Origin: Acidobacteriota bacterium | GTDB lineage: Bacteria; Acidobacteriota; Blastocatellia; Pyrinomonadales; Pyrinomonadaceae | Assembly: GCA_019242475.1 (NCBI GenBank) | Contig: JAFAVK010000138.1 | Coordinates: 1 to 64,000, forward strand | Direction of reading: 5' to 3' | Length of the DNA stretch: 64,000 bases | In this document: one piece after another, positions 8,291 to 16,200 of the stretch | Layout of the letters: the number at the start of each line of letters is the position of its first letter | Position numbering within the stretch: position 1 is the first letter of the stretch | Program-made: the position numbers and the translations under genes | The notes under the pieces: model-generated | The model's input: only the letters and a program-made list of their open reading frames with translations | The model's database searches: none | What the model was told of the DNA's origin: nothing

Positions 8291-10153
8291 CTACCAGGGA
8301 TTCGCGGCGGCGACGGCCTCGGGCGCGAGCTGCTTGTTCTGCTCGTCGAGCCACGCCTTGAGCGGCGCGTAGTAGTCGATGATGGCGGTGGCGTCCATCC
8401 TGTCCTCGCCGGTCAACTCCTTCAAAGCCTCGGGCCACGGGCGGCTCCGCCCCATCTCCAGCATCTTCTTCAGGCGCGCGCCGACCTCCTTGTTGTTGTA
8501 GACCGAGCAGCGGTGGAGCGGCCCCTGGAAGTTCGCCTGCCGGCACATCGCGCGGTGGAACTGGAACTGGAGGATGGCCGCGAGGAAGTAGCGCGCGTAC
8601 GGCGTGTTGGCCGCGACGTGGTACTTCGCGCCCGCGTCGAAGTCCTGCTCGCTGCGCGCGGCGGGCGGGGCGATGCCCTGGTACTTCGCGCGCAAGTCCC
8701 ACCAGGCTTTATTGTAGTCGCCCGGCCCCACCTCGCCCGAGAAGACCTTCCAGCGCCACTGGTCAACCAGGTAGCCGAAGGGCAGGAAGGAGACTTTGGC
8801 GAGCGCGCTCTTCAGGAGGAGCCCGACGTCCGCGCTCTCGTCGGGCACGCGGTCGATGAAGCCGAGCTGCTTGAGATATTCGGGCGTGACCGAGAGCGCG
8901 ATAGTGTCGCCGATGGCCTCGTGGAAGCCCTCGTTGGCGCTGTCCTGGAAGAGGTAGGGCTGCGGGGCGTAGGCCATCTGGTAGTAGTTATGCCCCAGCT
9001 CGTGGTGGACGGTCTGGAAGTCCACGTCGTTGATCTGGATGCACATCTTGAGGCGCACGTCCTTCTGCGCGTCGATGTCCCACGCGCTGGCGTGGCAGAC
9101 GACCTCGTGGTCGGCCGGCTTCACGAAGAGCGAGCGCTCCCAAAAGGTCGGGGGCAGCGGCTCGAAGCCGAGCGAGGTGAAGAAGCCCTCGCCGTAGCGG
9201 ACGAGCTGCTTGGGGTCTGTGTTGCGCCGCTTGAGAATCTCCGTCAGATCGTAGCCGGGGTCGGCGGCGGGCGGCGCGAGCACGTCGTAGATGTTCTCCC
9301 ACTCCTGGCTCCACATGTTGCCGAGCAGATGCGCGGGGATGAGCCCGTTCTTCGGCACGACCGCGTCGCCGTACTTCTGGTTGAGCTTCGCGCGCGTGTA
9401 GATGTAGAGCGAGTTGTAGAGCGGCCTGACCTGCTGCCAGAGCCTCTCCATCTCGGCGGCGAACTCGTCGGGCGGCATGTCGAAGTTCGAGCGCCACATC
9501 GCGCCCACGTCCTTGAATCCCATCTCCTTCGCGCCCTTGTTCGAAAGCTCCACGAAGCGGGCGTAACGTTGTCGGTAGGGCGGCGAGACGGTGTGCCAGC
9601 CCGTCCAGATGCGCTTCAGCTCCTCGGGGTCGCGGCTCTTCGCAAGTATCGGCTCCATGTCGTCGAGCGTGAGGCACTTGCCCTGCTCGCCGTCGGGGCA
9701 CCACTTGCCCTTGCCATAGTCGCCCTCCATCGAGGCGGCGATCTTCGTCAGCTCGTCGCGCTCGGCGGGGTCGGCGGGCGCGGGGAGCACGAGCGCGAGC
9801 TTGAGGAGCGCGAACTTGCGCGCGAGCGCCTCGGGCTTCTGCAACTGGTCGAAGCGGCGCGCCTTCTCGGCCAGCTCGGTGACGGCGGCGATGTAGTCCT
9901 TGTTGGCGTCGGCGTTCAGCGCCTCCGTGTCGTCGGTGATAAAGGTGCTCTGCACCCAACCCGCGCGCTGCGCCCGCAGCCCGAGGTCTTTCAAACGCGC
10001 CTCGGCGTCGGCCATGAACTTCTCGGCCTCGGCCTGCGTCGGCGCGGAGGCCGGCGCATCCCCGTTGGGCTGCGTCGCGCACGACAGGAGCAGCATGGAA
10101 AGCATCGGCAGGAGCACGAGCGCGGGCACGAGCAGGCGGCGAAACAGTCTCAT
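8291..10153 (-). CDS. M2 family (ACE-like) peptidyl-dipeptidase, lipoprotein
   Basis: The ATG at 10153 is preceded by GGAGG six bases upstream; an in-frame upstream start would only add seven residues. The N-terminus MRLFRRLLVPALVLLPMLSM leads to LLLSC, a lipobox, so the mature protein is probably membrane-anchored in the periplasm. The zinc motif HELGHNYYQMAY (HEXXH, near residue 385) and the downstream GFHEAIGDTIALSV supplying the third ligand glutamate are those of the M2 angiotensin-converting-enzyme family. About 620 residues fits one catalytic domain. These enzymes remove C-terminal dipeptides from peptides. It ends 10 nt from the repeat element at 8142-8281. Confidence 0.92.
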   Translation of the reverse strand: MRLFRRLLVPALVLLPMLSMLLLSCATQPNGDAPASAPTQAEAEKFMADAEARLKDLGLRAQRAGWVQSTFITDDTEALNADANKDYIAAVTELAEKARRFDQLQKPEALARKFALLKLALVLPAPADPAERDELTKIAASMEGDYGKGKWCPDGEQGKCLTLDDMEPILAKSRDPEELKRIWTGWHTVSPPYRQRYARFVELSNKGAKEMGFKDVGAMWRSNFDMPPDEFAAEMERLWQQVRPLYNSLYIYTRAKLNQKYGDAVVPKNGLIPAHLLGNMWSQEWENIYDVLAPPAADPGYDLTEILKRRNTDPKQLVRYGEGFFTSLGFEPLPPTFWERSLFVKPADHEVVCHASAWDIDAQKDVRLKMCIQINDVDFQTVHHELGHNYYQMAYAPQPYLFQDSANEGFHEAIGDTIALSVTPEYLKQLGFIDRVPDESADVGLLLKSALAKVSFLPFGYLVDQWRWKVFSGEVGPGDYNKAWWDLRAKYQGIAPPAARSEQDFDAGAKYHVAANTPYARYFLAAILQFQFHRAMCRQANFQGPLHRCSVYNNKEVGARLKKMLEMGRSRPWPEALKELTGEDRMDATAIIDYYAPLKAWLDEQNKQLAPEAVAAANPW

Positions 10154-10426
10154 CGCAGACCTCCGGCGGAGCATAGTTGGAAGACTTTCGACAGCGGGGA
10201 GATTCAGTTTAAGTTGCTTGGCTCCGGCGATTGTAGCGCAAGCGCGCGCCGTCTGTCGCCGCTTTTTATCGAAGAAATTGGAGCGCGAGCCGGGCGCGTG
10301 CTAATATCGCGGCAACGATTCCCCCGCAACAGTATTTCATCCGAAGACGTGGACGCGCGGTGTGCGCCCTGCGTCTCAGTTCGCGTTGCTTGACAGACAT
10401 TTTTGAGCCAAGGGGGAGAGAAGAGA
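10154..10426. promoter_or_regulatory. Divergent promoter region between peptidase and baeRF genes
   Basis: These 273 nt hold the upstream regions of two divergent genes. A TTGACA hexamer occurs at about 10390-10395 on the plus strand, but no convincing -10 element is found at the right distance. No hairpin or reading frame of note is present, so the promoter calls rest on gene orientation only. Confidence 0.4.
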
Positions 10427-11641
10427 ATGGCAGAGAGTGGTGCAGCCGAGAGCAATACTTTGGAGCAGATCATCGACAGGTTGGCGGCGTTCGAGCCCGT
10501 GGGGCTCCCCGTCCTGAGCCTCTACCTGAACGCGCAGGCCAACGAGCACGGCCGGCAGGACTTCGAGCGCTTCCTGCGCAAAGAGTTCTCGGAGCGCGCG
10601 CGCACCTTCAAGGCGCACACGCCCGAGCGCGAGAGCTTCGAGCGCGACGTGGAGCGCGTCAACGAGTACCTGCGCGACGAGCTGCGCCCCGAGACGAACG
10701 GCGTCGCCGTCTTCGCCTGCGCCGGGGCGGACGGTTTCTTCCAGGCGGTGCAGGCCGTCGCGCCGATTGAGAACCACCGGCTCTACATCTACAACCAGCC
10801 GCACCTCTACCCGCTCGCGCGCCTGATGGATCAGTACCCGCGCTACGCCGTGCTCGTCGCCGACACAAACCGCGCGCGCCTCTTCGTCTTCGGCCGCGGC
10901 AAGGCGCTCTCTTCCGACGAGATTAAGAACGTCAAGACGAAGGGCACGAAGGTCGGCGGCTGGTCGCAGATGCGCTACCAGCGCCACCTCGAACAGTACC
11001 ACCAACAGCACGCCAGGGAGGTCGCCGACCAGCTCGAACAGATCGTGCGCGAGGACGGCATCGAGCACATCATCCTCGCCGGCGACGAGGTCATCATCCC
11101 CAAGCTCAGGGAGCAGTTCCCGAAGGCGGTCGCCGACAAGATTGTTGACGTGCTCAGCCTCGACATCAACGCGCCCGAGCACGAGATTCTCGCGGAGTCC
11201 CTGGCGGCCATGCGCGAGCACGACGTGGTGAGCGACCAGGACAAGGTCGAGGAGCTGCTCAACCAGTACCGCGCGGGCGGCCTCGCCGTCGTCGGCTCGA
11301 CCGACACGTTAGAGGCGCTCGCGATGGGGCAGGTGGAAGAACTCGTCATCGCCGCGCAGCAGCAGCACGTCGAGGGCGACCGCGAGGACGTGGCGATTCT
11401 TTCGGACGCCGAAGTCGTCGAGCCGGTCGTCGGCGGGCAGGACGGCGCCGTCGCCAACATCGAGCCCGACTCGGTCATCGTCGCCGCCGACCTCGTCGCG
11501 CGCGCGCGCCAGACCGGCGCACGCATCACCTTCATCGAAGACCCGGCGCTGCTCGAAGAGGTCGGCGGCTGCGGCGGCCTCCTCCGCTACCGCATCCAGC
11601 CACAGACGACCGACAGCGCCCCGCAACCTCAACCCTCCTGA
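10427..11641 (+). CDS. Bacterial eRF1-like (baeRF) protein, Vms1-type fold
   Basis: The ATG at 10427 follows a strong purine-rich ribosome site (GGGGGAGAG). The product (404 aa) starts with PVLSLYLNAQANEHGRQDFE, has a middle domain (YAVLVADTNRARLFVFGRGK, then KVGGWSQMRYQRHLEQYHQQ) and a C-terminal L7Ae/eRF1_3-like part (GGLAVVGSTDTLEALAMGQV, VIAADLVARARQTGARITFI, GCGGLLRYRI). This order is that of bacterial relatives of eukaryotic release factor 1 and Vms1/ANKZF1. Some relatives cleave peptidyl-tRNA on stalled ribosomes, often by a Gln/Gly-rich or glutamine-containing loop; the GGWSQMRYQRH segment is where that loop lies. Action on ribosomes is inferred from the family. Confidence 0.75.
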   Translation: MAESGAAESNTLEQIIDRLAAFEPVGLPVLSLYLNAQANEHGRQDFERFLRKEFSERARTFKAHTPERESFERDVERVNEYLRDELRPETNGVAVFACAGADGFFQAVQAVAPIENHRLYIYNQPHLYPLARLMDQYPRYAVLVADTNRARLFVFGRGKALSSDEIKNVKTKGTKVGGWSQMRYQRHLEQYHQQHAREVADQLEQIVREDGIEHIILAGDEVIIPKLREQFPKAVADKIVDVLSLDINAPEHEILAESLAAMREHDVVSDQDKVEELLNQYRAGGLAVVGSTDTLEALAMGQVEELVIAAQQQHVEGDREDVAILSDAEVVEPVVGGQDGAVANIEPDSVIVAADLVARARQTGARITFIEDPALLEEVGGCGGLLRYRIQPQTTDSAPQPQPS

Positions 11642-11660
11642 GCGCGTACTGTGTCAGAGG

Positions 11661-11757
11661 GAAGTAACGTGGATGGACAGGATTGACAGGGTAAAGCAAT
11701 TTCAGATTTGAAATCTCAAAGCCTTATCCCGTCAATCCTGTCCATCCACGTTACTTC
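11661..11757. repeat. Intergenic inverted repeat with perfect 27-bp arms (GGATGGACAGGATT family)
   Basis: Arms 11661-11687 and 11731-11757 are perfectly complementary. The centre holds a smaller palindrome (AGATTTGAAATCT). A related element is at 18076-18160, sharing the words GATGGACAGGA and TTAACG. It lies between the baeRF gene and the zinc-ribbon gene. Confidence 0.85.
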
Positions 11758-11778
11758 ATTCTTCCGCGAGGGGGACGC

Positions 11779-12312
11779 ATGTTCTGTCCGCGTTGCGGCC
11801 AGCAGGCCGCCGAAGAGGTTCGTTTCTGCTCGCGCTGCGGGCTGCCGCTCGACGCGGCGGCCGGGCTCGTCGCGGCCGGCGACGGCAGCGCGCAGCCGGA
11901 GTCGGCGCGGGCGAACGTCGGCCTCACGCCGCGCCAGCGCGGGATGCGCAAAGGTCTGATGATTACCGCGGGCGGCGTCTTCTTCTTCGTCATCGTCGCC
12001 ATCCTCTCGACGATTAAAGACGACTTCCTCCCCGTCCTCCTCTTCGCCGGGCTCATCATCACCGTCGGCGTGATGCGCATGCTCTACGGCTTTCTGCTCG
12101 AAGAGCACGCGCCCGCCGGGAAGACTTCGAAGCAGCCCGCCGAACTCCCGCGCGAAAGGGAACGCGCCGCGGAACTGCCGCCCGCGCGCGCCGTCCCCGC
12201 CAACGTCTACGCCAAACCCGGCGCGCAGACCAGTGACATGGCCGCCCCGCCCAGCGTCACCGAGAGCACCACGCGCCTCCTCGACGAAGACGAGGCCGGC
12301 CGCAGGACGTAG
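11779..12312 (+). CDS. Zinc-ribbon membrane protein, function unknown
   Basis: The N-terminus is a zinc ribbon of the double CXXC type (MFCPRCGQQAAEE ... RFCSRCGLPL). Two hydrophobic segments follow (about residues 56-75 and 84-103: MITAGGVFFFVIVAILST and FLPVLLFAGLIITVGVMRML), and the last 70 residues are Ala/Pro/Glu-rich and unordered. The small size, zinc ribbon and two helices resemble many unnamed bacterial membrane proteins. The neighbours give no clue to its role. The start is the ATG at 11779, just after the inverted repeat. Confidence 0.72.
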   Translation: MFCPRCGQQAAEEVRFCSRCGLPLDAAAGLVAAGDGSAQPESARANVGLTPRQRGMRKGLMITAGGVFFFVIVAILSTIKDDFLPVLLFAGLIITVGVMRMLYGFLLEEHAPAGKTSKQPAELPRERERAAELPPARAVPANVYAKPGAQTSDMAAPPSVTESTTRLLDEDEAGRRT

Positions 12313-12369
12313 CCGCCGCCCGCCGGTTCTTTAAACTCTGCGGAGAAGATAGTCGGTGCAAACGAAGTT

Positions 12370-12903
12370 ATGACAAACTCCCGCACAACTTCGTCGTTGG
12401 AGGTCAAGGTCTTCGCGGCGCCGCCGGAACAGGAGCCCGTCTTAGCCAACCTGTTCGAACTGTACTCGCACGACTTCAGCGAGTTCGTCGAGCTGACGCT
12501 CGGCCCCGACGGCCGTTTCGGCTACGAACATCTTCACACCTACTGGGAAGAGCCGGGGCGCCACCCCTTCATCATCAAGGCCGGCGAATGTCTGGCCGGC
12601 TTCGCCTTCGTGCACAGGGGCTCCGAGCTTTCCGGCGGCGCGGACGTTTGGGACATGGCGGAGTTCTTCGTCGTCCGCGGCCTGCGCAGGCAAGGGGTCG
12701 GGACGGCGGCGGCGCGCGAGGTTTGGAGAAAGTTCCCGGGCAGTTGGGAGGTGCGCGTGCTGGATCGGAACCGGAAGGCGAAGGAGTTCTGGCGGCGCGC
12801 CGTCGAAGAGTTCCTCGGCGAAACAATCGAGCCGGTTCAACTCGACAAAGGCGGGCAGGTCTGGCACGTCTTCGCGTTTGAATCTTCTCCGGCACCCGCC
12901 TGA
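12370..12903 (+). CDS. GNAT family N-acetyltransferase
   Basis: This 177-residue protein has the GNAT core: FIIKAGECLAGFAFVHRG (strands), DVWDMAEFFVVRGLRRQGVG (motif A with the acetyl-CoA loop RRQGVG) and WEVRVLDRNRKAKEFWRRAV (motif B). It should transfer an acetyl group to an unknown amine substrate in the cytosol. It lies 57 nt after the zinc-ribbon gene and its end overlaps the longest possible reading of the next gene; starting the next gene at 12941 removes that overlap. Confidence 0.85.
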   Translation: MTNSRTTSSLEVKVFAAPPEQEPVLANLFELYSHDFSEFVELTLGPDGRFGYEHLHTYWEEPGRHPFIIKAGECLAGFAFVHRGSELSGGADVWDMAEFFVVRGLRRQGVGTAAAREVWRKFPGSWEVRVLDRNRKAKEFWRRAVEEFLGETIEPVQLDKGGQVWHVFAFESSPAPA

Positions 12904-12940
12904 GTTTCAGGCCGAAGAAAGTAACCTTGTGGGGATGCTT

Positions 12941-13888
12941 ATGAGAGCAGTTGTCTGCACGAGGTACGGGCCGCCGGAGGTTCTTCAACTCGAAGAGGTG
13001 GAAAAACCCGCGCCGAAAAATAATGAAGTCCTCATCAAAATCCACGCCTCGTCGGTAACGGCGAGCGACTGCCTCATGCGCCGCTCCGACTTGCCCGTCA
13101 TTATGTCGCTCGCGCGTGGGCTGGCGGCGGGTTTTAAAAAACCGAGAAGACCCGTCTGGGGGGCAGTCGTGGCCGGAGACGTTGAAGCCCTCGGCAAAGG
13201 CGTAAAGCATTTGAGGGAAGGCGAACAGGTTTACGGCATGACCGGGCTGCGGCTCGGCGCATACGCCGAGTATGCGTGTATGCGGGAGGCGGCGACGTTG
13301 ACCGGCTGCCTGGCACTCAAACCGGCCACGATGAGCTACGAGGAGGCCGCCGCAGTCCCTTACGGCGCACTGATAGGGTCGCACTTTATAGACAAAGGGA
13401 ATATCCGAAGCGGACAGAAAGTTCTGGTCTACGGAGCGTCCGGGGCCATCGGGACGACCGCGTTGCAGCTCGCAAAGTATTTGGGCGCGGAGGTCACGGC
13501 CGTTTGCAGCACGACGAATCTGGCGTTAGTGAAATCCCTGGGCGCCGACAAAGTGATTGATTACACCAGGGAGGATTCTGTTAGCGGTGGAGAGCTTTAT
13601 GACTTTATTTTCGACGCCGTGGGAAGAAGGAAAAGCTCGAAGTTAAAACTACAGTGTCGGAGCGCACTAAAGCAGGGGGGGAAGTACGTCTCGGTGGACG
13701 GCGGCATGCCGAGGCCGCGCGCCGAATGTCTTGTCCGGCTGAAACAGATAATCGAAGAGGGCCACTTCAGAGCGGTCATAGACAGGTGCTATCCGCTGGA
13801 ACAGATCGTCGAGGCCCACAGGTATGTGGATCAAGGGCACAAAAAAGGGAACGTAGTAATAACCGTGGGGCATAGCAGCAAAACCTAA
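12941..13888 (+). CDS. Zinc-independent NAD(P)H quinone oxidoreductase-like MDR protein
   Basis: The ATG at 12941 (MRAVVCTRYGPPEVLQ) matches the usual beginning of medium-chain dehydrogenase/reductase enzymes, and GGGG lies just upstream; an earlier in-frame start at 12878 would overlap the acetyltransferase. Motifs: GDVEALGKGV, GLRLGAYAEY, AAAVPYGALIGSHF, and the cofactor loop VLVYGASGAIGTTALQLAK followed by GADKVIDYT. Structural-zinc cysteines of classical alcohol dehydrogenases are not seen, which points to the quinone-oxidoreductase branch. The GC content is visibly lower than that of the genes around it, a possible sign of transfer. Confidence 0.85.
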   Translation: MRAVVCTRYGPPEVLQLEEVEKPAPKNNEVLIKIHASSVTASDCLMRRSDLPVIMSLARGLAAGFKKPRRPVWGAVVAGDVEALGKGVKHLREGEQVYGMTGLRLGAYAEYACMREAATLTGCLALKPATMSYEEAAAVPYGALIGSHFIDKGNIRSGQKVLVYGASGAIGTTALQLAKYLGAEVTAVCSTTNLALVKSLGADKVIDYTREDSVSGGELYDFIFDAVGRRKSSKLKLQCRSALKQGGKYVSVDGGMPRPRAECLVRLKQIIEEGHFRAVIDRCYPLEQIVEAHRYVDQGHKKGNVVITVGHSSKT

Positions 13889-13894
13889 GCCGGG

Positions 13895-14686
13895 ATGAGT
13901 AAGCGCCTGACCCCGACCATTTTGCGTTTCGACTCGCTGCCTTCGACGAACACAGAGGCGGCGCGGCAGGCCGCGCTCGGCGCGCCGGAGGGTCTGTGCA
14001 TTCTGGCGCGCGAGCAGACCGCGGGGCGGGGCCGGCGCGAACGCGGTTGGGTTTCGCCGAAAGACGCCGGGCTTTATCTGAGCGTCGTGCTGCGGCCGTC
14101 GTTCGACGCGCGCTCCTGGCCGCTCATCACGCTCGCCGCCGCGCTGGCCGTGCGCGACGCGCTCGGCGAAACGTGCGGGCTTGAGGCCGACATCAAGTGG
14201 CCGAACGACCTGCTCGCGGGCGGGCGAAAACTCTGCGGCATCCTCGCCGAGACCGCCGACAGCGCGCGCGGCCGCGCCGTCGTCCTCGGCGTCGGCGTCA
14301 ACCTCCTGCGCGGCTCGTTCCCCCCGGAGATAAACGACGCCGCCACCTCCGTCGAAGAGCAGACCGGCCGCGCCCCCGACGCCGAGCAACTTCTCGAAGC
14401 ACTCACCCGCGCGCTCGCAAGCTTCTACGAAACTCTCCACGAACCGGACGGCCCCGCGCGCATCCTGCGCGAATGGGAGTCGCACTCCTCCTACGCGCAC
14501 GGCCGCCGCGTCCGCGTCGCGCTCGCCGAAGAGACCTTCGAAGGCACCACGCGCGGCCTCGAACCCGACGGCGCCCTCCTCGTGGAAACGGACGAAGGGA
14601 CAACGCGCACCGTCAGGGCGGGGGACGTGACGAGCGTCAGGGAACAGAACCGCGGCCGTGATTTGGCAGCTATCCGGCAGGAATAA
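13895..14686 (+). CDS. birA: Biotin-[acetyl-CoA-carboxylase] ligase
   Basis: The 263-residue protein has the biotin protein ligase core: RFDSLPSTNTEA, the ATP/biotin loop EQTAGRGRRERGW at residues 41-53, IKWPNDLLAGGRKLCGIL, a glycine-rich GVGVNLL, and a C-terminal SH3-like domain (GRRVRVALAEETFEGTTRGL). There is no N-terminal DNA-binding domain, so this is the monofunctional type that attaches biotin to acetyl-CoA carboxylase and relatives. In many bacteria birA is directly followed by coaX; here coaX is 5 kb away, with accessory genes in between. Confidence 0.92.
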   Translation: MSKRLTPTILRFDSLPSTNTEAARQAALGAPEGLCILAREQTAGRGRRERGWVSPKDAGLYLSVVLRPSFDARSWPLITLAAALAVRDALGETCGLEADIKWPNDLLAGGRKLCGILAETADSARGRAVVLGVGVNLLRGSFPPEINDAATSVEEQTGRAPDAEQLLEALTRALASFYETLHEPDGPARILREWESHSSYAHGRRVRVALAEETFEGTTRGLEPDGALLVETDEGTTRTVRAGDVTSVREQNRGRDLAAIRQE

Positions 14687-14791
14687 AAACAAATACGCCC
14701 GAATGGGCGTATTTACCGGCGGCTTGTAGTATGTCTAATATGTGTTGGGCGGCTTCGCTTCTGAATAGATTGCTTGGCAGCTCAACTTCAG
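14673..14791. repeat. Spacer repeat copy A with a 10-bp perfect hairpin
   Basis: The segment starting at 14673 (CCGGCAGGAATAAAAAC) is related to 16098-16188. The core hairpin is 14691-14700 with 14705-14714 (loop GAAT). On the minus strand the hairpin is followed by a T-rich stretch, the look of an intrinsic terminator against leftward transcription. Copy A carries about 30 extra bases before the shared end word (CAACTTCAG/TAACTTCAG). It separates birA from the low-GC cassette gene. Confidence 0.75.
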
Positions 14792-14815
14792 AAATTTAAT
14801 AATTGGATAAGTCGT

Positions 14816-15442
14816 ATGTCAGGAAAAGAATGGACTCGAACAGACAAAATCGGCTTGATTAGTTTAACGATTGCTTTTGTTGCTTTGATATCGGCGATTC
14901 TATTACCCGAACTTCGTCGGTTTATTGGACTTGAAAAATCAGCCCCTTCTGAAGTATTTCCTGTTAAGCAATCATCACCTACTTTGCCTAGTCCAATAGC
15001 TACACCTTATAAAACAGACTCGAAAGTCGAAGATGCTTCTAAGAATGAACGTGAAACAAATAAGACTGTCCAAACCGCAGAATATGAGGATTTTTTCCGT
15101 TTGGAGGCTATAGAGTGGCAATCGAAAATGAAACTGCTTACAAAAGTGGCTATGCCTTTTTCCGGCTATATTGATGACAAAACAATTGATAAACCTGATC
15201 CACTCTATCCAGATGGAGTAACTAAGACTCGTAGCCTTAATCAGATTTATGTTGATGTTGTTGTTGATGAGGATGGCAATGTTATTTTAACACAAGCGAA
15301 TATAGGCGCGTATTCGCCATCTGATTATCCCTTTATTAAAGCTGCTATTGAGGCAGCGCGTAAAGCTAAGTTCCGCAAGCCAGCGCCTGTTGGAGAACAG
15401 TCAAAAATGTATGGCACTTTGCGTTATGCCCCTCCGAAGTAA
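14816..15442 (+). CDS. Single-pass membrane protein with TonB C-terminal-like domain
   Basis: The ATG at 14816 is preferred over a TTG at 14774. A membrane helix occupies about residues 14-34 (IGLISLTIAFVALISAILL), then comes a Ser/Thr/Pro/Lys linker, and the last 90 residues (IYVDVVVDEDGNVILTQANI, YPFIKAAIEAARKAKFRKPA, GTLRYAP) resemble the TonB C-terminal fold, which binds outer-membrane receptors. No ExbB/ExbD is near. Base composition is strongly AT-shifted compared with all neighbours, a clear sign of transfer. An attC-like site follows at 15493-15582, so this is probably the cargo of one cassette. The role is not known. Confidence 0.72.
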   Translation: MSGKEWTRTDKIGLISLTIAFVALISAILLPELRRFIGLEKSAPSEVFPVKQSSPTLPSPIATPYKTDSKVEDASKNERETNKTVQTAEYEDFFRLEAIEWQSKMKLLTKVAMPFSGYIDDKTIDKPDPLYPDGVTKTRSLNQIYVDVVVDEDGNVILTQANIGAYSPSDYPFIKAAIEAARKAKFRKPAPVGEQSKMYGTLRYAPPK

Positions 15443-15492
15443 TGGAGTAAAGCAAACCGAGACGTACATTGAATGCTCACGTCAGATGCGCC

Positions 15493-15582
15493 GCCCAACA
15501 ACGGCATGCACCCGACCGCCGACACGCTGCATTTCAAATTCCTTCAGAGATGCGGGGCGGCGGGTGATGTCGGGCGTTAGAT
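15493..15582 (+). other. attC-like integron recombination site 1
   Basis: The left end reads GCCCAACAACGGCATGCACC (15493-15512), with GCCCAAC matching the R-double-prime consensus RYYYAAC. The right end reads GGGTGATGTCGGGCGTTAGAT (15562-15582), of which GTTAGAT (15576-15582) matches the R-prime consensus GTTRRRY. GCATGCACCCGAC near the left is complementary to GTCGGGTG-type bases near the right, as in attC hairpins. The length, about 90 nt, is in the known attC range. The recombination point would be between G15576 and T15577. Confidence 0.75.
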
Positions 15583-15621
15583 GCCTTCCTCCTTCACCCA
15601 ATCCATCGTATATTCGGAGTG

Positions 15622-15906
15622 ATGAGCCTATCGTTCGAGTGGGATGAGGGGAAAGCTTCGGGGAATCTCGCGAAGCACGGGGTCTCTTTCTCGGAAGCGT
15701 CAACCGTGTTCGCCGACCCACTGTCGAGGACGATCCCCGATCCTTTACACTCGCGTGATGAAGGGCGGTTCATCATCGTCGGCGAGTCGTCGGCGGGGCG
15801 CACCTTAGTAGTGGTGCATACCCACCGCGGAGAATCCGTCAGAATCATCAGCGCGCGGAAGGCGATGCCACGCGAGAGGAAAGATTATGAGCGAGGAACA
15901 GAATAA
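15622..15906 (+). CDS. brnT: BrnT family ribonuclease toxin
   Basis: The product (94 aa) has the BrnT pattern FEWDEGKASGNLAKHGVSFS, EASTVFADP, DPLHSRDEGRFIIVGESS, GRTLVVVHTHR and VRIISARKAMPRERKDYE. BrnT toxins are RelE-like ribonucleases of type II toxin-antitoxin systems. The last 20 bases overlap the start of the downstream antitoxin gene, as usual for coupled pairs. A GTG three bases upstream is also possible. The gene begins 40 nt after an attC-like site, which makes it the first gene of a cassette. Confidence 0.85.
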   Translation: MSLSFEWDEGKASGNLAKHGVSFSEASTVFADPLSRTIPDPLHSRDEGRFIIVGESSAGRTLVVVHTHRGESVRIISARKAMPRERKDYERGTE

Positions 15907-16096
15907 AGAAGAGGCCGAGATGTTAGACGAGTATGACTTCAGCCAGGGCGTGATCGGGAAGTACGCGAAGCAGTATGCCGAGGGGACGAACGTTGTGCTC
16001 CTCGACCCGGACGTGGCGAAGGTATTCCCGGACTCCGAGGCGGTCAATCAGGCCCTGCGCGCGATAGCTGAAATCATCCAGCAGCGGTCGCGTTAA
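15887..16096 (+). CDS. Antitoxin of the BrnT-like toxin
   Basis: This 69-residue acidic-then-basic protein (MSEEQNKEEAEMLDEYDFSQ, GVIGKYAKQYAEGTNVVLLD, PDVAKVFPDSEAVNQALRAI) belongs to a small family often found next to BrnT or related toxins. Its C-terminus looks like a ribbon-helix-helix DNA-binding domain, so it probably neutralises the toxin and represses the pair. A ribosome site (GAGAGGAAAG) lies before the ATG, inside the toxin gene. It is not the classical BrnA sequence, hence no symbol is given. Confidence 0.75.
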   Translation: MSEEQNKEEAEMLDEYDFSQGVIGKYAKQYAEGTNVVLLDPDVAKVFPDSEAVNQALRAIAEIIQQRSR

Positions 16097-16097
16097 T

Positions 16098-16188
16098 CCG
16101 GCGGGAATAAAAACGGATGCGCCCGCAAGGGGCGTCTTTACCGGCGGCTCGTGGTACGCCTACTTAACGTGAGGCCCGCTTAACTTCA
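16098..16188. repeat. Spacer repeat copy B
   Basis: Starting with CCGGCGGGAATAAAAAC, this segment is about three quarters identical to copy A at 14673, including the hairpin centre (GCGCCC/GGGGCG), the word TTTACCGGCGGCT and the end word TAACTTCAG. As in copy A, the hairpin is followed by a T-run on the minus strand. It lies within the second cassette, between the antitoxin and the Nudix gene, so that cassette may itself be a fusion of two. Confidence 0.7.
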
Positions 16189-16200
16189 GTGGGGAATGCG

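Noticed and set aside
14673-14791. Copy A read as a third attC site
   Set aside because: No RYYYAAC/GTTRRRY ends in the right arrangement; the hairpin and poly-A/T context look like a terminator.
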